64,000 nucleotides of DNA from Lachnospiraceae bacterium (lineage in GTDB: Bacteria > Bacillota > Clostridia > Lachnospirales > Lachnospiraceae). Positions within the stretch are counted from its first letter, which is position 1. Every line of letters starts with the position of its first letter. Made by a program: the position numbers and the translations under genes. The stretch is taken from positions 1 through 64,000 of the forward strand of contig JAKSSD010000005.1 of NCBI GenBank assembly GCA_024403275.1. Reading direction: 5' to 3'. Below, in pieces: positions 8,705 to 17,623 of the stretch. Below the pieces are notes generated by a model, which was not told the DNA's origin, did not search any database, and was given only the letters and a program-made list of their open reading frames with translations.

Positions 8705-9944
8705 TAATCTTTTCCTTTACAACTTCTTTTACAATGTCATCAATTTTGAATTCCTCTCCATGGCCTTTAACATACTTAAGGGCATCCTTAAGTCTGTCGG
8801 CTGTGAAGAATTCCATAAATCCCATCTTTTGTCCACCTGCTTTGTCAACGCATGTTTTCAGATACTGCTCGCAAACTATAGAAATAGCTGCGCCAAGTAC
8901 CGCCGTTACCATTGTTGCAACACTAACATTGACTGTTGATTTAGCCACATTTCCAATAAATGGAATAATACCAATAATCTGAGTTGCAAGTGTTCTTCCG
9001 AGATATGAAACAAGGCTAGTTGATAATACATCACCTATTACCTTTCCTGCATCTGCCTTGATTCCATATGTACTGATGATGCTAAATGCCATCTTTAACT
9101 GTAAAGGCATAAGTACCGCTGAATCTGTAAATGGAACATTTACAAATGAAGTTCCTACAACAAGAGCTCCTGCAGTACCCGCATACATTGGAACCACTTT
9201 CTTCATTATATATTTACGTTTATCACTAATTCCTCTCTTAACCGCTGGAAGGAATCCAGAAAGAAGAGATTCATCCAGATTATCTATAGCCCATTCTGTA
9301 ATCTTATCTACCTGAACGTATTCCTTGTAAACATCTTTGTAATCTTCATCATCAGGAATTGTAGTTGAATATGTGAAAATGCTAAGCTTTGGGAAATTCC
9401 TCTTAATTTCTCTCTTAAGACCATCTAATTCCTCTTCTTCAACCTCATCAACCTTAGTAATAAGGACCATAACTGGAACACTTCTGTCCATAATCTCTCT
9501 GATTAAATCTCTATCAACATCAAAGAATCTCTTATTACCTGCTGAAACGCAATACCAAACCTCGTGAATTCTTGCTTCGAGATGTGTAGGGTCCTCTTTT
9601 ATTTTCTCATCTATAAATCCAAGAATCTCTTTTCTATAATATTCCTGTCTGATTGTACCAACTTCGTAACCTTCACTGTCATATAGATTAATTGAAGAAT
9701 CCTCTGAAGTGTATAACTCTACACCCCTTGTTCTTGGACGTCCATCATCTCCAACCTCTGCCTTATTATTTACAGACAAATTAAGAAGATCATTAACTAA
9801 ACTACTCTTTCCAACTCCAGTAGCTCCGCACACAAGAATGTTTGGTTTCTTTATTCCGCTTCTTACTTCCTTGAAGCAAGATTCAAAATCAAAATGCTCA
9901 TAATCAAATTCAGTCTTTTTTACTTCATTCTTAGCTTCTTCCAT
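8688..9944 (-). CDS. GTPase with C-terminal DUF697-like membrane domain
   Basis: A 418-residue GTPase, counted from the ATG at 9944, which is well placed after AAAGGAGA. A frame opens 16 codons earlier without a ribosome binding site. G1 is GATGVGKSS, G3 lies in LYDSEGYEVG and G4 is TKVD. The second half (about 240-390) is rich in glycine and hydrophobic residues (AGTAGALVVGTSF, IIGIIPFIGNVAKSTVNVSV), like the DUF697 domain of YcjF-type proteins, and probably inserts in the membrane. It heads an operon with a second GTPase and a DUF1232 protein. The process served is unknown; membrane remodelling or stress response are possibilities. Confidence 0.8.
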   Translation of the reverse strand: MEEAKNEVKKTEFDYEHFDFESCFKEVRSGIKKPNILVCGATGVGKSSLVNDLLNLSVNNKAEVGDDGRPRTRGVELYTSEDSSINLYDSEGYEVGTIRQEYYRKEILGFIDEKIKEDPTHLEARIHEVWYCVSAGNKRFFDVDRDLIREIMDRSVPVMVLITKVDEVEEEELDGLKREIKRNFPKLSIFTYSTTIPDDEDYKDVYKEYVQVDKITEWAIDNLDESLLSGFLPAVKRGISDKRKYIMKKVVPMYAGTAGALVVGTSFVNVPFTDSAVLMPLQLKMAFSIISTYGIKADAGKVIGDVLSTSLVSYLGRTLATQIIGIIPFIGNVAKSTVNVSVATMVTAVLGAAISIVCEQYLKTCVDKAGGQKMGFMEFFTADRLKDALKYVKGHGEEFKIDDIVKEVVKEKINAATK

Positions 9945-10031
9945 ATCCGTCTCCTTTGCCCCATATATTTTTATTTTACCACAATAATTCACATATCAAT
10001 ATATATTTTCAAAAAGTATCTTTCTATTTAA

Positions 10032-10060
10032 TTGCAAAGATTTCTTCTATATTATAATAT
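10032..10060 (+). promoter_or_regulatory. Promoter of the methyltransferase gene
   Basis: TTGCAA (10032-10037) and TAATAT (10055-10060) are 17 nt apart, 30 nt upstream of the start codon. An overlapping TATAAT (10053-10058) would give a 15-nt spacer. Confidence 0.55.
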
Positions 10061-10089
10061 TAAGGAATGAAATAAACGGAGGCTTTTAT

Positions 10090-10965
10090 ATGTGGATTGC
10101 CGATAACTGGAAAGATTACGAAGTACTCGCTACTTCAAACGGAGAAAAACTTGAACGCTGGGGTGAATATACTCTTGTTAGACCAGATCCTCAGGTTATA
10201 TGGAATACACCTCATTCTAATAAGGGATGGAAGAATTTCAATGGTCACTATCATAGAAGCAGTAAGGGTGGTGGCGAATGGGAATTTAGGAATCTCCCAG
10301 AAGAATGGACTATCAATTATAAGGAACTTACTTTTAACTTAAAGCCATTTGCTTTTAAGCACACAGGAATATTTCCTGAGCAGGCAGTTAACTGGGATTG
10401 GTTTTCTTCTATTATAAATAAGAAGAAAGCAGAGAATCCCGACAAACCATTTAAGGTATTAAACCTTTTTGCCTACACAGGTGGTGCAACTCTTTCAGCA
10501 GCCAAGGCTGGTGCCCAGGTTACTCACGTTGACGCAGCAAAAGGAATGGTTCAATGGGCAAAAGAAAACGCCTACGCTTCAGGACTTGAAGATGCTCCAA
10601 TTCGCTGGCTCGTAGACGATTGTGTTAAATTCGTTGAAAGAGAAATCCGTCGCGGCAACACTTATGACGGAATTATCATGGATCCACCTTCTTATGGTCG
10701 TGGACCTAAGGGTGAGATTTGGAAAATCGAAGAAAGTATCTTCCCATTCATCGAGTTAACAGCTCAGATTCTTGACAAGGATGCTTCTTTCTTCCTTATT
10801 AATTCATATACCACTGGCCTTCAGCCTGCAGTTCTTTCATATATGATTAATACTGCAATCGTTCCTAAATTCGGTGGTCACGTTGAATCAGAGGAAATCG
10901 GTCTTCCTGTAAGAGATGACGGATTATATCTTCCTTGCGGCGCAAGCGGCAGATGGACTAGATAA
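10090..10965 (+). CDS. Class I SAM-dependent rRNA-type methyltransferase
   Basis: A 291-residue protein of the RlmI/RlmK-like methyltransferase family. The SAM site reads LNLFAYTGGAT (124-134), with an acidic residue at Asp148 (THVDAAKGMV) and the catalytic-type motif DPPSYGRGPKG (198-208). The N-terminal PUA domain found in RlmI is absent and replaced by about 100 residues with many tryptophans. The target base is unknown; 23S rRNA is the best guess from the family. GGAGG lies 8 nt before the ATG. The stop codon abuts the stop of the convergent polysaccharide operon with no terminator between. Confidence 0.82.
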   Translation: MWIADNWKDYEVLATSNGEKLERWGEYTLVRPDPQVIWNTPHSNKGWKNFNGHYHRSSKGGGEWEFRNLPEEWTINYKELTFNLKPFAFKHTGIFPEQAVNWDWFSSIINKKKAENPDKPFKVLNLFAYTGGATLSAAKAGAQVTHVDAAKGMVQWAKENAYASGLEDAPIRWLVDDCVKFVEREIRRGNTYDGIIMDPPSYGRGPKGEIWKIEESIFPFIELTAQILDKDASFFLINSYTTGLQPAVLSYMINTAIVPKFGGHVESEEIGLPVRDDGLYLPCGASGRWTR

Positions 10966-12720
10966 TTATCTTCTTTCGTAAATAGCAATATTATCTATTT
11001 TCTCTACCAGAATATAATTATTGTTTACCATATACTCCGATAATGCACATTCCTTTTTAGTCGCAGTTTCGGATAAATCAAATATATCTTCACACACATT
11101 TTCATTTATAAAAATAACAGGTGTGTCAGTAAGATTATCTAAATCAGTTTCAAATTCTTCAAATGAGAAAGAACCAAGATTTGGCCATGTGTGAGAAATT
11201 GCACATGGCATTTTTAATATGTACTCAAGTGCTGGTAAATCCCCGTAGAATACAGCCTTTTTCTCCGAGTAATTATTTTCTTTGGCATACTCTGTAAGTT
11301 CTTCTATTACCAAAGCTCTCTCTTCATTTGTATGCATTCCAGCAAGTACTTCATTTCCATCAATAGAATAATGATTCTTATAAGGGAATCCTGCATCTCT
11401 GAATATAAACACAAATCCAAATATCAAGCTTTGAATAGTGATACATAACATAAGCAATGCAACCATAATTCTGAAAGCAATCATGGAATTCTTAGTTTCC
11501 ATATCCATAAGCTCATAGAAGTTTCTACCCTTAAAAAATTCTCTCCATATCATGTAAATTGTAGCTGGAGCGACAATAAAAAGATTATTATATGCAGGGA
11601 ACAAACCATTATTACTTCCAAGAGGTGTTATCCAGATAACTATAAGTGAAGCCATTGCAATCATTTTTTCTGTATCGCTTGTATTCTTTCTCAGAATAGT
11701 AACTATCGAGAAAATATTACATAGCATCAATATTATAATTCCCCAAAAATAAACAGAACTATAATCCTCATAATTAAGAGTAAATACTTTGTTTCTTATT
11801 GCCCATACTACAAAAAGAACATATAGGCCTGCCTGAACAACACAAGCTAAAATCTTTAACCAATGCTTTCTTGAAATAACTCCAAGCACAAATGCAACAG
11901 TTAAAATACCAATCATAAATATATAGCTTTTTCTGTATGTATAGTAGCTGGTGAACATCTTAAATACCATAGCCTTTGGAGTATAGCCAGCTTCCTCTCC
12001 TGTCATAGAGAAAAGTGACTGTACCATAGCAGGTATAGATGATACACCATACTGAATACCAATAATTAATACATTTATAGCTATTCCAAGTATAAATCCA
12101 CCTATACAAACAAGCGTTGTAAGAATAACTTTGGATATTTTCTTCTTTTTAACGAAACCATCCAGCCAAACCACCAGAATAAGACTGACTTCTGTAATAT
12201 TTGGAAATCTTACAAATACATTAAACGCAAGAATTATACCAGCTATCAAAAGTCCAATATAAGAATCCTTCTCCAAAGACTTAATAAGCACAACTATTGC
12301 AAGAAGGAAAAGAAAATATGTCAGATAATTATATAGAATTGTTGTTGGGCACCAGCAGAGACATAATGTAATAATCTCGCCAACAAACACGATTCCTTTT
12401 GGTATGTATTTCTTCAAGAAAACATATGAAATAATTGCTCCTGCTGCCGGAATCAGTGTAGTATAAAACTTCATACCAATCCAAGTATGTCCTAATGGCA
12501 GCATAGTAAAGAATTTACCTACGATATTTGCCCAGAAAGTTGCAATAGTCCAGGTAATGTTCATATTTTCAAGATTTTCAAAATTACCAAGACTATATCC
12601 TGTATCTGTAAAATCCACACCAAACGCAAGATGAATAAATGGAAACACAAATAAAACTGCAATAAATATGCAATCAAGCCATATTTTATTATTCTTTTTT
12701 ACTGCTGTTTTTTGATCCAT
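10966..12720 (-). CDS. Polytopic membrane protein, probable GT-C-type glycosyltransferase
   Basis: A 584-residue protein with about 12 hydrophobic segments between residues 15 and 450, followed by a soluble C-terminal domain of roughly 130 residues. The first periplasmic loop contains FGVDFTDTGYSLGNFENL, with acidic residues placed as in GT-C enzymes that use lipid-phosphate sugars. FVRFPN appears in a middle loop. It is the last gene of the long operon and follows a GtrB-like gene (28 nt), which could supply its polyprenyl-phosphate sugar donor. The family is not certain, and the sugar is unknown. Confidence 0.65.
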   Translation of the reverse strand: MDQKTAVKKNNKIWLDCIFIAVLFVFPFIHLAFGVDFTDTGYSLGNFENLENMNITWTIATFWANIVGKFFTMLPLGHTWIGMKFYTTLIPAAGAIISYVFLKKYIPKGIVFVGEIITLCLCWCPTTILYNYLTYFLFLLAIVVLIKSLEKDSYIGLLIAGIILAFNVFVRFPNITEVSLILVVWLDGFVKKKKISKVILTTLVCIGGFILGIAINVLIIGIQYGVSSIPAMVQSLFSMTGEEAGYTPKAMVFKMFTSYYTYRKSYIFMIGILTVAFVLGVISRKHWLKILACVVQAGLYVLFVVWAIRNKVFTLNYEDYSSVYFWGIIILMLCNIFSIVTILRKNTSDTEKMIAMASLIVIWITPLGSNNGLFPAYNNLFIVAPATIYMIWREFFKGRNFYELMDMETKNSMIAFRIMVALLMLCITIQSLIFGFVFIFRDAGFPYKNHYSIDGNEVLAGMHTNEERALVIEELTEYAKENNYSEKKAVFYGDLPALEYILKMPCAISHTWPNLGSFSFEEFETDLDNLTDTPVIFINENVCEDIFDLSETATKKECALSEYMVNNNYILVEKIDNIAIYERR

Positions 12721-12747
12721 TTTAAAAATCCATCCCTATCGGATAAT

Positions 12748-13680
12748 TTATTTTTCTTTATCGTTTGCAAGGATTTCTCTGATTACATACTGAGGAGAAT
12801 TATTCATACAAATATATATTCTTCCCACATACTCACCAATAAGTCCAAGCATAAGCATTATCATACCGCCTACAAATACCAAAACTGACATAAGTGCTGA
12901 GAAACCTGCCTGAACATCTACTAATACTAATTTCTTAATGATTGTATAGATTCCGTACAAAAATCCCGTTCCCGCACACATACATCCGATAAATGTAGCA
13001 ATTCTTAGCGGTTTGATTGAGAATGCAGTAAATCCGTTAAACCAAAGGGCAAATAATTTCTTTAATGTATATCCGCTTGTTCCTTCAGTTCTTGCTCTAT
13101 GCTTTACCTCTACATTCGTTACATTTTTAGTAGCTCTAAGTACAAGTCCTATTACGTATGCATAAGACTGCTCATATCTAAGCATGTCATCAACAACAAA
13201 TCTCTTAACTGCGAAATAGCTTGATACGTATAATTCCTTTGGCTTTCCAAGCATAACTCTGGTCATAAGTTCATTTATCTTACTTCCAAAATTTCTAAAT
13301 CCTGAATGCTGTTTTTTGCCATAGCTTGCATAACAAACATCGAAACCTTCATCCAGCTTGTTAAGAAGCTTGCCCACCTCATCCGCAGGAGTCTGTCCAT
13401 CATCATCAAGGCAAACAACTACATCACCTGAAGTCTGTCTCATACCTGCCATGAGTGCACAGTGTTGTCCAAAGTTTTTAGCCAAATCTATTCCTGTTAC
13501 ATTTTCATTTGCTTTAACCAATTCTCTGATTACTGAAAATGTATCATCTGGCGAACTGTCATTTACTAACACAATCTCATATTCGTGGCCTATTGTAGCC
13601 ATTGTATTTTTAATTTCATCTACTACCCCTGCAATAGTATTTGCAGATCTATAGCAGGGAATAACAAAACTGACTTTCAT
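12748..13680 (-). CDS. GtrB/DPM1-like polyprenyl-phosphate glycosyltransferase
   Basis: A 310-residue GT2 enzyme that would transfer a sugar from a nucleotide to undecaprenyl phosphate on the cytoplasmic face. It starts MKVSFVIPCYRS, has the metal motif DDD (92-94, in CLDDDGQTP), and ends in two membrane helices (about 228-255 and 262-285) with GLIGEYVGRIY, as in GtrB/ArnC. The frame opens 4 codons earlier, but that ATG lies within the GGAGG ribosome binding site, so 13680 is used. It lies between two polytopic putative GT-C genes. Confidence 0.85.
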   Translation of the reverse strand: MKVSFVIPCYRSANTIAGVVDEIKNTMATIGHEYEIVLVNDSSPDDTFSVIRELVKANENVTGIDLAKNFGQHCALMAGMRQTSGDVVVCLDDDGQTPADEVGKLLNKLDEGFDVCYASYGKKQHSGFRNFGSKINELMTRVMLGKPKELYVSSYFAVKRFVVDDMLRYEQSYAYVIGLVLRATKNVTNVEVKHRARTEGTSGYTLKKLFALWFNGFTAFSIKPLRIATFIGCMCAGTGFLYGIYTIIKKLVLVDVQAGFSALMSVLVFVGGMIMLMLGLIGEYVGRIYICMNNSPQYVIREILANDKEK

Positions 13681-13708
13681 TTTATCCTCCATGAAATCAT
13701 CTATTATT

Positions 13709-14935
13709 TCATTGCATAAAGAATGTCATGCCTTTGGTAAGTCCAATATAAAAGTATAACCCACAGAATGTATGATACCCCAGCATCACTGTTCCTAAAA
13801 CAATATATATCCACTTTATTAATTTTGAATTAAGTATTCTTTCTTTTTCTCTTATATTTCTTATGAAATACAAAATACTGATTATAAATATAATAAATAA
13901 GCAGAAATCATAACCCCAGGCAAAATTATCATCCAATTCCCTGTTGCCAGTTTCTCTTAATAATAATAGTTCTACAAAACCTGCAAACCACATAGTCCAG
14001 CCAAACAGGAACTCTCGATGTTTAAGCGATTTTTTGTTCTTGAAATCCTCTATGGTATCCTTTAACACAGGTATTATATTAATCAGGAATACAAATACTG
14101 GAAATGCCGCAGACAAAATCATTGTAAAATATGGTCTTTCAGCTCTTAAATATACAGAGTATAAAGGATCAATTACAATACCATTTCCCGTCTCTTCTCC
14201 GAATAAAACCAATCTTTGAAATAGAATCACTCCAATTGTTGGAACAATAGTCATTGCAGCCAAAAGCAATCTCTTAAAAGATACTCCCAAAATCTTATCA
14301 ATAATAAGAAATAACAGTGCACCAGGTGCAAAAGCTATTACAAAATTAGTTTTAACTGCTGTAGTTAGTGCTAACAAAACAGCAAAAACTATAATATCGG
14401 AAGCCTTCATCTCCTCTTTATATTTTCTTGAAATCTGAATATAAAGAATGATACACATTAATGCTAGAAGCTTCATTACAATGTATGTTGAGTTATGCCA
14501 GATAGAAGGCGATTGATAACCAATATATCTATAAGGCTGAATAGCTCTTATAAATGCAGGCATAACAAAACCTGACAAGCCAGTCAGTATAACTGCTTCC
14601 CAGTTTTTTAATTCCAATTTCTTAGACCATATAAATGTGATAGCCAAGGTTGCTATTTCGCAAGCGCCCAAAAATACTGCTATTCCCATATGGAATATGG
14701 TTTCGTTAGGAATAAGAGCTAATAGTCTGAATATTACTGCCAAAATACTATAGCCCCATCCATCGAGAGCCATCTCTATATGAGCATATAAATCCGATTC
14801 GAACATGCCTGTCTGCGAATACATAGTCTGATTAAAATGCAATACAATCAGACTCCATGCATATACAGTAAGCAGGACTGCTGCCAGAGAAATAACTATT
14901 ATATTGATAATTTTTCTATCTTTACTATCCTTCAA
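13709..14935 (-). CDS. Polytopic membrane protein, probable GT-C-type glycosyltransferase
   Basis: A 408-residue protein with about ten membrane segments. The first extracytoplasmic loop carries GMFESDLYAHIEMALDG, whose acidic cluster resembles the catalytic loop of GT-C enzymes. No closer family was recognised, and an oligosaccharide translocation role cannot be excluded. The start is a TTG (14933-14935) that lies inside the end of the GNAT gene (11-nt overlap), with GGAG about 10 nt upstream. It is next to a GtrB-like gene, its likely donor-making partner. Confidence 0.62.
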   Translation of the reverse strand: MKDSKDRKIINIIVISLAAVLLTVYAWSLIVLHFNQTMYSQTGMFESDLYAHIEMALDGWGYSILAVIFRLLALIPNETIFHMGIAVFLGACEIATLAITFIWSKKLELKNWEAVILTGLSGFVMPAFIRAIQPYRYIGYQSPSIWHNSTYIVMKLLALMCIILYIQISRKYKEEMKASDIIVFAVLLALTTAVKTNFVIAFAPGALLFLIIDKILGVSFKRLLLAAMTIVPTIGVILFQRLVLFGEETGNGIVIDPLYSVYLRAERPYFTMILSAAFPVFVFLINIIPVLKDTIEDFKNKKSLKHREFLFGWTMWFAGFVELLLLRETGNRELDDNFAWGYDFCLFIIFIISILYFIRNIREKERILNSKLIKWIYIVLGTVMLGYHTFCGLYFYIGLTKGMTFFMQ

Positions 14936-15431
14936 AGTCTTCTTTCTCCAAACTCATAAAGATAACTTCCTGCAAATGATCACCTATTTGTACATTCTCT
15001 ATCTGACCATTTCTTTTGAAGCCAGCCTTCTCATAGCTTTTAATAGCTCCCGGATTATCTGCAAATACTCTTAGGAAAATATGTTCAAGCCCTGCTTCTT
15101 CAAAAGCATACTTCAATATAAGTCTGGCACTTTCCGTACCAACACCTTTCCCGCGAGCATTTTCCTCTCCAATAAATATGCCATACTCGGCACTTTTTTC
15201 TTCCTTATCTATATCACGAAGATATACGCTTCCTACTGCTTCATTATCCAAAAGAATAATGAATTGCGCTACCTTCCCTGTTTCTACCATATTCTTCATC
15301 CAGTTCTCATGGCTTTCTTTTGTAAAAAGCGCCTGATAAATAAAGTGGCATCTAACATAATCCGAATTTCTCCACTTTATTATATTCTCAGTATCGCCAT
15401 AATTAATTGGACGTATAGATACGCTATGCAT
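14925..15431 (-). CDS. GNAT N-acetyltransferase, probable amino-sugar acetylase
   Basis: A 168-residue GNAT protein with the acetyl-CoA loop ENARGKGVGTES (about 109-120) and the C-terminal DNPGAIKSYEKAGFKR motif. The general fold is that of RimL-type acetyltransferases. It overlaps the aminotransferase gene upstream by 8 nt, and the pair corresponds in function to WecE plus WecD, so I infer that it acetylates the 4-amino group of the dTDP-sugar. WecD itself is longer, so the match is by context and not by close similarity. Confidence 0.75.
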   Translation of the reverse strand: MHSVSIRPINYGDTENIIKWRNSDYVRCHFIYQALFTKESHENWMKNMVETGKVAQFIILLDNEAVGSVYLRDIDKEEKSAEYGIFIGEENARGKGVGTESARLILKYAFEEAGLEHIFLRVFADNPGAIKSYEKAGFKRNGQIENVQIGDHLQEVIFMSLEKEDFEG

Positions 15432-16554
15432 TATAAAATTCCTTTACCTTATCAGAAATGTAATCTACTTCCTTCTGCGTTAATTTATAGTAAAGAGGAA
15501 GTCTTACAAGTCTGTCACTCTCAGCTGTTGTATATTTATCTTCTCCATTAAAACGACCATATTTAATACCAGCTGGCGCTGTGTGAAGAGGTACATAATG
15601 GAATACTGCCAAAATATCATTATCTCCAAGGAACTTAATAAGCTTTGTTCTCTCCTCAAGGTCCTTACATTTAAGATAGAACATATGCGCATTATGAGTA
15701 CAACCTTCTGGAATTACAGGTCTTTGAACCTTACCTGCTTTTTCAAGTTCCTCGAAATTAGCATAATATCTTTCCCAACTTCTCATTCTGTCTGCAGTAA
15801 TCTCATCTGCCATTTCAAGCTGAGCATATAAATATGCTGCATTCATATCACTTGGAAGATATGATGATCCTGCATCCATCCATCTGTATTTATCTACCAT
15901 TCCTCGGAAAAACTGTGCTCTGTTTGTTCCCTTCTCACGAATAATTTCAGCCTGTTCAAAATCCTTATCATCTCTGATAAGAATTGCTCCACCTTCACCC
16001 ATTGAAAAGTTCTTAGTTTCATGGAATGAAAAGCAACCGAAATTACCAAATGTTCCCAATGCCTGTCCTTTATATGTAGACATGATTCCCTGTGCGGCAT
16101 CTTCAATAACATAGAGATTATATTTCTTTGCAATCTCCATAATCTTATCCATTTCGCAAGAAACACCTGCATAATGAACTGGAACAATTGCTTTTGTTTT
16201 ATCTGTTATAGCTGCTTCAATAAGATTCTCATCAATATTCATAGTATCAGGTCTTATATCCACAAATACAGCAGTTGCGCCTCTTAATACAAATGCATCA
16301 GCAGTTGATACAAATGTATAGCTTGGCATAATAACTTCATCTCCTGGCTTAATGTCGCAAAGAATTGCAGCCATTTCTGTAGCATGCGTACATGATGTTG
16401 TAAGAAGTGCCTTATTGCTGCCAGTCTTATTTACAATCCACTCATTACACTTTTTTGTAAATGGACCATCTCCACAGATTTTCTGATTATCGACACATTC
16501 TTTTATATAATCCATTTCCTTTCCTGTGAAAGGAGGGACATTAAACTTAATCAT
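15424..16554 (-). CDS. wecE: dTDP-4-amino-4,6-dideoxygalactose transaminase
   Basis: A 376-residue DegT/DnrJ/EryC1 aminotransferase. It shows close identity to E. coli WecE (RffA), recalled from that sequence: GDEVIMPSYTFVSTADAFVL (71-90), DTMNIDENLIEAAITDKTKA, YVIEDAAQGIMSTYKG and REKGTNRAQFFRG. PLP-binding Lys181 lies in SFHETKN. It converts dTDP-4-keto-6-deoxyglucose to dTDP-4-amino-4,6-dideoxygalactose, the precursor of Fuc4NAc. GGAGGT lies 8 nt upstream. RmlA/RmlB, needed for the substrate, are not in the window. Confidence 0.9.
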   Translation of the reverse strand: MIKFNVPPFTGKEMDYIKECVDNQKICGDGPFTKKCNEWIVNKTGSNKALLTTSCTHATEMAAILCDIKPGDEVIMPSYTFVSTADAFVLRGATAVFVDIRPDTMNIDENLIEAAITDKTKAIVPVHYAGVSCEMDKIMEIAKKYNLYVIEDAAQGIMSTYKGQALGTFGNFGCFSFHETKNFSMGEGGAILIRDDKDFEQAEIIREKGTNRAQFFRGMVDKYRWMDAGSSYLPSDMNAAYLYAQLEMADEITADRMRSWERYYANFEELEKAGKVQRPVIPEGCTHNAHMFYLKCKDLEERTKLIKFLGDNDILAVFHYVPLHTAPAGIKYGRFNGEDKYTTAESDRLVRLPLYYKLTQKEVDYISDKVKEFYNA

Positions 16555-17623
16555 TTTTCTTACCTCCGATTTTCATAAAAAGGCTCACAATAAGTCTTCT
16601 TATATAATCAATACAAATACCCACGATAAATACACATACTACTGAAACAATCATATTCAGCAAAAACAAAGGAGTATCTGCGTACTTTGCAGTATTAAAT
16701 AATTTAGGCCACTCATATCTAATGAGCTGATGTTCATGAAGCAGATATACGCCAAAACATCCTGCTGAAGCCCACAATATAACTTTTCCAATCCACTTAG
16801 GCATATTGAAGGATGACTTCATAAAGAATATAAATAATGCCACACTTCCTATTAATGTAAACAAAGAATTATATGGATAGAAATTCTCAGCAAATCCACC
16901 AAGCTTTCCAACTACCATATCAGCTAAAAGCAATCCTTTTCCTAATGAATAAATCAAAACAGAGCATAAAACATATATTGCAAGTGACAACCATTTATTA
17001 AGCTTAATTTCATTTCCATATTTTCTTAAGTAAGCTGCTATCAGATAAAGGATTGCAAACCAGCAAATATCCATTCCATCTTTATCCGTCACTGGAATAG
17101 TCATTGGTAAAAATGTATTCCAGGCAGAGAAAATCAACACTCCAACAATTATCGCTGTCCTATGCTTCTTTTTATCCATGGCCTTAATAGCCTTATTCAT
17201 AAATGGGAAGCAAGCGTACATCAGTACATAAATTGTTGCAAACCAGTAATGGCTTCCTGTTACAGGCAAAACAAGAGGTATCAAATCGTATATCCCCTTA
17301 TCCTTAATGACTTGTCCGCCGGCTATTGCAACTATACCTGTAATAATCCATGAATATAGGATTATCTGAATCCAAAGCATTATAAGTTTCTTTAATTTGA
17401 ATTCTGATTCTGCCAGGAAATATCCGCTAATTAATACATAAATATTAACGCTGACCATTGCAAATGCTTCGATAATCCAAGCTATCTCATGAAAAAGCGA
17501 AGGCTTTTCACTGAAATCTCTTAAAATACCGCCCTTATCAAGATAATGCAAAGAAATAATCATGAACATAGCGACAATTCTGAGAATCTCCATATTCAGT
17601 TGTCTGCTTTTCTTTTCACTCAT
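16547..17623 (-). CDS. Acyltransferase 3 family membrane protein (sugar O-acyltransferase)
   Basis: A 358-residue integral membrane protein of the acyltransferase 3 (OafA/WecH-like) family, with about ten membrane segments. The N-terminal signature NMEILRIVAMFMIISLHYLD (10-29) includes the conserved Arg and His. It probably adds acetyl or another acyl group to a sugar of the exported polysaccharide. It overlaps its neighbours on both sides (4 nt with the GtrB gene, 8 nt with wecE). Confidence 0.85.
   Translation of the reverse strand: MSEKKSRQLNMEILRIVAMFMIISLHYLDKGGILRDFSEKPSLFHEIAWIIEAFAMVSVNIYVLISGYFLAESEFKLKKLIMLWIQIILYSWIITGIVAIAGGQVIKDKGIYDLIPLVLPVTGSHYWFATIYVLMYACFPFMNKAIKAMDKKKHRTAIIVGVLIFSAWNTFLPMTIPVTDKDGMDICWFAILYLIAAYLRKYGNEIKLNKWLSLAIYVLCSVLIYSLGKGLLLADMVVGKLGGFAENFYPYNSLFTLIGSVALFIFFMKSSFNMPKWIGKVILWASAGCFGVYLLHEHQLIRYEWPKLFNTAKYADTPLFLLNMIVSVVCVFIVGICIDYIRRLIVSLFMKIGGKKND

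Noticed and set aside
8671..8982. Open frame of 103 codons opposite the DUF697-type GTPase
   Set aside because: Explained as the complement of the hydrophobic glycine-rich coding region; no promoter or ribosome binding site.
9945..10031. Promoter for the GTPase operon on the minus strand
   Set aside because: Several AT-rich hexamers (TTGATA, TAAAAT, TTGAAA) occur, but none pairs at 16-18 nt convincingly, so no site is listed.
15081..15551. Open frame of 156 codons on the plus strand over the GNAT/wecE junction
   Set aside because: Long for a shadow, but it lies wholly antisense to two convincing genes, has no ribosome binding site and shows low-complexity hydrophobic text.
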